Assembly (NCBI GenBank): GCA_937872965.1
Contig: CALMUU010000130.1
Location: forward strand, 1-40,352
Length of the DNA stretch: 40,352 nt
Direction of reading: 5' to 3'
From: an uncultured Actinomycetes bacterium
Lineage (GTDB): Bacteria > Actinomycetota > Acidimicrobiia > IMCC26256 > JAGPDB01
In this document: piece by piece, positions 39,496-40,352 of the stretch
Layout: each line of letters begins with the position of its first letter
Numbering within the stretch: the stretch's first letter is position 1
The notes under the pieces: model-generated
The model's input: only the letters and a program-made list of their open reading frames with translations
Databases searched by the model: none
Told to the model about the DNA's origin: nothing
Translations under genes and position numbers: made by a program

Positions 39496-39746
39496 TTGGG
39501 TCCTCTTTCAATGGGACAGGTTTTTGTTCTAGAAATATTTCGGTTGTTGGAATCGATTCTGAATACTGAATTTGAGAAATTTGTAAAAACGGGTCATTTG
39601 GTCGAGGCTAATAACTCAATACGTGGTTGGTGGAGTATGCGAGACCGCAAAGCGTGATCACACAGCTTTCGTGATTCCTGATACTACCATAATGGCATAA
39701 AAGCATATTTTTCAGTAATATGGTTCATGTCAGAAAAGGATTTTCC
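39496..39746. other. Divergent intergenic region, no recognised element
   Basis: A 251-base AT-rich gap between the TasA-like gene (minus) and a lipoprotein gene (plus). It includes the perfect 8-base palindrome GTGATCAC and a repeated CGTGAT, but no promoter, riboswitch or repeat that I could support. It presumably holds both promoters. Confidence 0.4.
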
Positions 39747-40352
39747 ATGAACATCAGATTGCCCAGATTACCGAGACCGCTTTACCTCGCGATTGTGCCC
39801 TTCGCTTTACTTGTGGCGAGTTGTTCCCACGATACGATCAACCAGTCATCGATAGATGAAAACTCGGTTGTCCCTGATTCAACATCGACAACAGAAGCTG
39901 CGCCATTAGATGGATCGCTTGAACCAACAATCTGGGAAATGGAGTGTAGCGATTTTACCAGCGTTACGATTAATGGTGGCGTGGCAGTAAATAACGCTCC
40001 ACCACGATCGCGTTGGCGTTACTCACCTGCAAACAATCCCTATTTCGAAGCAGTGGGCATTTTGGTTCCCAAGCCCGAACAACTTCTCAGCGATGTGTTG
40101 CCTCCGACCCTTACAGTGCCGACCGGTGCTTATGGATATGTGGTCGAGCACAATGAAGTAATTGGTGAAAGAGGACAATCAACAGGTGTATCGCAAACTG
40201 ACTTTTATGTTATGCCCATTTTAACACCCAATGATCGTATAATTTTCAGAGAGATGGCGACAGATCCCACTGTATATCCCGAAAGAGTTCCTGGGGTGGT
40301 TGAAGCAATTGAAGGAATCAAGACAGAGGGAAATTTTGTGACAGTTCTCGAT
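39747..40352 (+). CDS. Putative lipoprotein, 3' truncated by window end
   Basis: An open frame of 202 codons running off the window. The N-terminus has a basic region, a hydrophobic core and lipobox LVASC (signal of ~24 residues), so it is probably lipidated and outside the membrane. A Ser/Thr/Asp-rich linker follows, then a beta-type domain (e.g. TIWEMECSDFTSVTINGGVA, DFYVMPILTPNDRIIF). AAAAGGA precedes the ATG. It is divergent from the TasA-like gene. No family is recognised. Confidence 0.75.
   Translation, partial: MNIRLPRLPRPLYLAIVPFALLVASCSHDTINQSSIDENSVVPDSTSTTEAAPLDGSLEPTIWEMECSDFTSVTINGGVAVNNAPPRSRWRYSPANNPYFEAVGILVPKPEQLLSDVLPPTLTVPTGAYGYVVEHNEVIGERGQSTGVSQTDFYVMPILTPNDRIIFREMATDPTVYPERVPGVVEAIEGIKTEGNFVTVLD

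Overview
The window reads as a chromosomal segment of an actinomycetotan of moderate GC, most likely an Acidimicrobiia-type lineage (inference). Supporting markers are a WhiB protein, a tiny basic bS22/AURKAIP1-like ribosomal protein, a PAC2 protein, the actinobacterial gene order rsmI-metG-tatD-(G5 protein)-rsmA-ispE, and an fmdB/plsY/galU/moaC/SepX-like/mscL neighbourhood. There is no prophage, plasmid backbone, rRNA operon or CRISPR array.

Layout. 1-9.4 kb: the end of an M20 peptidase, PAC2, whiB, a LysR regulator overlapping a PAP2 phosphatase gene tail to tail, a DUF4878-like membrane protein, the TldD/TldE protease pair, uppP, a CpaB-like SAF protein and an FmdB zinc ribbon. 9.5-15.6 kb: plsY-galU, moaC, a SepX-like membrane protein, a translin-like protein, tRNA-Ala, a fused anthranilate synthase (TrpEG) and mscL. 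15.6-18.7 kb: a REP-associated transposase (RAYT) bracketed by palindromes, an orphan ParA with a small membrane partner, and two tandem paralogous lipoproteins. 18.7-22.4 kb: serC and an SGNH/MBOAT surface acyl-transfer pair. 22.5-31.3 kb: a degenerate DapA-like protein with a long acidic N-terminus, DUF192, rsmI, metG, tatD, a G5/RlpA-type wall protein in the usual rpfB position, rsmA, ispE and bS22-like. 31.4-34 kb: tRNA-Gln, ExoD, and a Y-family polymerase under a LexA-type box with a small gene upstream. 34-36.6 kb: a two-repeat secreted protein and a secreted helical protein/ECF sigma/membrane anti-sigma operon. 36.6 kb to the end: a SipW-type signal peptidase fused to an NHL beta-propeller, a TasA/CalY-like secreted protein, and a divergent lipoprotein cut by the window end.

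Two themes stand out. First, a family of at least eight intergenic repeats built from GTCATTCCGAG/GAGGAATCT-type half-units is scattered through the window; some copies carry tight hairpins whose stems reach into stop codons of flanking genes, and the window also holds a RAYT with its own palindromes. Second, the signal peptidase-propeller fusion carries an internal segment that closely resembles the signal region of the neighbouring TasA-like protein. This suggests a dedicated, possibly self-processing surface-fibre or adhesion module.
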